In this document: positions 60,479-64,000 of the stretch, one piece after another
How the letters are laid out: each line of letters begins with the position of its first letter
How positions within the stretch are numbered: the first letter of the stretch is position 1
Assembly: GCA_001599595.1 (NCBI GenBank)
Contig: BCHH01000006.1
Location: forward strand, 1,299,197-1,363,196
Source: Beverwykella pulmonaria
Taxonomy: Eukaryota; Ascomycota; Dothideomycetes; Pleosporales; Melanommataceae
Length of the DNA: 64,000 bases
Direction: 5' to 3'
Position numbers and translations under genes: made by a program
The notes under the pieces: generated by a model
What the model saw: the letters and a program-made list of their open reading frames with translations, nothing else
Told to the model about the DNA's origin: nothing
Databases searched by the model: none

Positions 60479-63096
60479 CGAAAGACACGTTGCCGGTTGC
60501 GTGGCCATTGACAGCGTGCGTTGTCCAAATCTTTTGGGTAAGTTGGCGACGGCAACCTGCCTTCAAACTCCAGGGTGCTGGCGCTTAAAGCGAAGGAGAG
60601 AAGTCGACATCGAGGCGAGTCGTCGTCGGAGGGCTGAGAGGTTGACTTTTTCCTCCAATGACAAGCTGGAAGAAAACAACGGTCACGCACTTGGGATGGG
60701 ATTAGGCATGGGCAGGATGGGAAAGTGCGAGGGCCGACGGGGAAATATGCGTCGCGACCACGCCAAATATGCCATGAGAGACCCCGTAGGAGTTCGATAG
60801 TGCCTTGAATGAACGGCTTGCATTTGAGCATCGGCAATTCCTGCGAGCCTTGCAGCATGTAAAAGGCACTACCCCACCCGCCAACGCAGCGTGCACAGTG
60901 AAGAAGGCGGCCCGATGATTATCTAACTGCATGTCTTTCGTGTTGTAGATTAGGTAAAAGGCCTCATGCGATTTTTGCGGTGCTGACATGCTGAGAGACA
61001 CGGCTGACACGGCCCAGCTGCATGGTGAATGCAGCAACAACGCACAGGGGTTTGCTCACCCTGTCCTTGCAAAGACCTGCATATCCGCCTGGCCCCCAAT
61101 CGACGTTGCACTCGCCTGCGATGGCCCATAGCACTCGAGCGGTGAGAAAGAAGCAAAAACTCTTTGAGGTCATGGACTAGAGATCACGTAAAGCAGGAGG
61201 CAAAATTCACCCAACATTAACCCTGTTTCTGCCTACAAGAATGATATTGTTGAGGCGCATTATCAATGCGAACGTCATTGCCACAAGTAGGCGGCAGATA
61301 CTGACGCCATCTCACATTACGCTGACCACAGAGGTAATTTATCCCACTAGCCAATTAGCAGCCCCTCACTGCATACCGAATCCCATGCTACCCCATCCCG
61401 GCTGATCATCCATCCTTATCTCGACTTCACACGACAGACGCAAAAACCACCTGCTCGGCATACGGGGCTCGATAGCAGGGTATAGTACAGTATCCCCGCC
61501 TCTAGTATCACACTCTGAAGCACATGGGCATTTTCCAAGGCGCCATTCTGGAACCGGAAATCGCCAGCCCTGCACCACGCTTGCTACACCATAGATTTTA
61601 TCTGCACAACAAGCTTGGGAAATCACAATGTCAATCACCATCAGAAACACCATGGAAGCACTTCCTCTTTGTGTGCTTTCCACGCCCTATCAGATCAACA
61701 CTATTGTAAACAGTGTCACCCTCGCAAACGGCTGTCCTGATGTGGAAGGCGATTGTCAGTCTATAGTTATGCGCAGAGGAACGAATATCAGAGCACCGGC
61801 GCATCCTCCGCGTGGGCGAGTCTACCAATTAATGTCGTGCAAAAGAGAGATCAGGATCTGCGAATACGATTGCAGGATCATTTCTCAAGCCGGCGGGCTT
61901 TTTGCTTTGTTTGGCAAAGACCCTTTTCTACCACTTATCGTTGAGCAGCCCTTTGCCGCTGCGATCGGAAAGCCCTGAAGGGTGATATAATGGTACTTGC
62001 AGACAGCCTCAGGTAAGAGTTGTCCAGATCTTCAACTCGGAGCTCCTTGCAATCGACAAGGGCACCGAGATGGATACCGCGTCCCACCCCTAGATTCACG
62101 ACTATCCCATCGTTCGTCGAGCGCGTACGTCCGCAGCATGCGCTCACGAATGGAGATGGGCATCAAACTCCATCGACGATTTTGCATCAACATGGTGAAG
62201 GTTCTGGAGTGTGCTTCAGCACTATGTCTTAGCGATTGGTGCTGGTCTTTTTCCCTCTTTGCTGCTATGACCACGAATGCGCAGCCGAGTGTTACCCCTA
62301 ACTGGCCTGAACTGGAGATTTTTCAATAAAAGGTTTCGGGCCAAATCTCCTACCGCGGGGCAAGTCCCCGTTCAGAGCGCCACTGCAGCCACCGGTGTCT
62401 TTGAGCCCTACACCTACAGAACAGTGCCCTATGGACTACAGGATAGAGGACGTCCTTGTGTGGCACCAGCTTGCGTATCATGATAAACGGACTGCATAGT
62501 TAGCGACGTCTCAGGCGTGGTTCTACACTGCAGGGCGGCCCGTTGCATTGGATGGAGTGGGGTTCGGTACAGATCTACCATGGTTCTGATTGCTATTCAA
62601 GTACTCGAAGACTGAGGGGTGAAACGAACTTGAGTGCATATTGAAAAGTATAGAAAATTAGAGAGATATATTGAGATAATTGAACAAGTGATGAGGATGT
62701 GGGATATAGTATGATTGAGATAATGATGGAGAGATAATAATATGTGATGGGTGTCCTAACCAGGGGCGTTTCATCTTACCCGTGTTCTGCTAGAACTATG
62801 ATGCCACAGCATGTAAATAAGTTTGCGCACCTCTGAAGGTGCTACAGCGAAAACCCATATCCTTTGCCGTTCGAACGACTTTTCCTTGATAGCCCTGCCT
62901 GGGCGGTCTTTCCCAAAAGCTGAATTTCCCTCTGCCATGCAATGCTAATAAGCCCATAGGTCAACATCCAAAACGCCATCATACAAGTCGTCACACCCCA
63001 GGATTGATTCCTAAGTGGAAGGTCGCGAACGGGTATTAACACCAAATCTTGTAACTCTGCGGTCTCCAGCCCAATTTGGCACGACGCAGTAAGGGA
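60479..63096. other. 2.6-kb gene-free stretch
   Basis: No frame splices into a recognisable protein and no RNA gene was identified. An AT-rich GATA/GAGA-like run lies at about 62.64-62.75 kb. The stretch separates the 3' ends of PLP2 and of the bZIP gene. Confidence 0.45.
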
Positions 63097-63964
63097 TCAA
63101 ATCAACTCATCACCGCCACCCCTCCGGGATTCTTCCACGGCTCGCCAGACGGCGCTCTCCTCGAAAACGGGACCGTGACCATCGCACTTTGCCGCACCCT
63201 TCAGTCGTTCGCAAACGTCAGCAATGTCGACCAAGCCCTGTTTAACTAGGGGATGTGATTGGATCAAGTCCCAGGTTTGGGCGGCGGGGACTTCCTTGCT
63301 CTTGGTCTTTCGGTAAGATTGGGCGTGTTCCTTATCGGCGCTGTTGACAACGCTGCCGTTGGGAAGCGACTGCACGTTGTACTTCTCATCGTCATTGGGA
63401 TCTTCGTCGGGGAGGAGGGACCCGGGCGAGGGGTAGCTGGCGGACACGGGCCTTGACGACGTCGGCGAGTGCTGCCCGCCGGTGGCACGCAAAATCTCGT
63501 TCTCGGTGCGGGCGCGCTGCAGGGCTAGCTTGAGGCGTTCGTTGTCCGACTGCAATGAGTGGGTGCTGGACTCGAGCGCGGAGAGCTTGGCCTCGAGCTC
63601 CCGGACATGCCGTTCCTTGCGTTCGCGAAAGGCTCGCTGGCTAGGCGGAGATTAGCAATTAGACAGTGCCGCGTAGGGGAGAGTCATACGCTGCGCGGTT
63701 CTGTGCTTTCCGCCGGCTCTGGGCGGGTGTGAGGCCCGCAGACTCCTTCTCTTCGCTGCTGCTCCGCGTCCGGCTGGCGCGGCTGTCCTCCATATCGCCG
63801 CCGAGTCCGCTATCAACGCTGCCAACGGGCATGGGCGTGTGCACTATGGCGGGATCAGGAGAGCCCTGCGAGGTGGCCAGGCCGTAGGAGAAAGCATCGA
63901 AGGAGTTGGGGAGAAAGGCAGCATCCAGAGGCTCCTGCTGATAGTCCTGATTAGTCAACCGCAT
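63097..63964 (-). CDS. Yap/AP-1-like bZIP transcription factor, KapC-like
   Basis: Two exons on the minus strand, 63964-63690 and 63640-63097, give 272 residues. The ATG at 63964 (MRLTNQDYQQEPLDA) was chosen; the longer frame begins with GTG. A short further 5' exon beyond the window cannot be excluded. The basic region, joined by splicing, reads RRKAQNRAAQRAFRERKERHVRELEAKL. It carries the fungal AP-1 NxxAQxxFR signature, followed by a leucine zipper (LSALESSTHSL, LKLALQRARTENEIL). The C-terminal part TWDLIQSHPLVKQGLVDIADVCERLK, KCDGHGPVFEESAVWRAVEES resembles Aspergillus KapC. The family acts in stress responses, development and secondary metabolism. Confidence 0.9.
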
Positions 63965-64000
63965 GGCAGGTGCGGGGCAGACAACCACCTACGATGCTGC

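Overview
The window is nuclear DNA of a filamentous ascomycete (Pezizomycotina). Genes carry several short GT-AG introns (mostly 45-70 bases), codon use is mixed, and the gene set is typical of the group: LysM proteins, a killer-toxin-like chitinase, a HET-NACHT-WD40 NLR, a Zn2Cys6 regulator and a MAT1-2 mating-type gene beside APN2, COX13 and APC5. The class cannot be fixed from sequence alone. All gene models below were spliced by hand; each keeps its reading frame across every junction.

Left third (1-31 kb, accessory). Positions 0.6-12.4 kb hold a chitin-handling cluster: a secreted five-LysM protein, an unrecognised protein, a second secreted LysM protein, and, divergent from it, a 1919-residue GH18 chitinase of the zymocin/killer-toxin-like subgroup. 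Decayed DNA follows: an internally deleted Fot1/pogo-type transposon with TGG-to-TAG stops, a broken WD40 fragment, and a HET-NACHT-WD40 gene (14.7-18.5 kb) with one in-frame TGA and a 723-base assembly gap inside its WD40 repeats. A short gene at 19955-20068 encodes a 37-residue peptide made of three near-identical 12-residue units whose DNA copies differ almost only at silent sites. This is the best candidate for something undescribed. Next come a Zn2Cys6 regulator, a HAD hydrolase of the CECR5/YKR070W type, a secreted lactonase-fold protein, a gene-poor stretch and a decayed gene with CAA-to-TAA stops.

Middle (31-48 kb, core). A large unrecognised protein is followed by an F-BAR/RhoGAP protein (Rgd1 type), a small FMN-barrel protein and the mating locus: MAT1-2-1 (HMG box), then APN2, COX13 and APC5 in the order conserved across Pezizomycotina. 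SLA2, the usual other flank, is not in the window.

Right third (48-64 kb, core and housekeeping). CIA30, a Rim2-type mitochondrial carrier, an EI24/Rrt8-like membrane protein, a DPR-motif dehydrin-like stress protein built from nested repeats, sorting nexin 3, a sodium/solute symporter, a phosducin-like protein and a Yap-type bZIP regulator that reaches nearly to the right edge.
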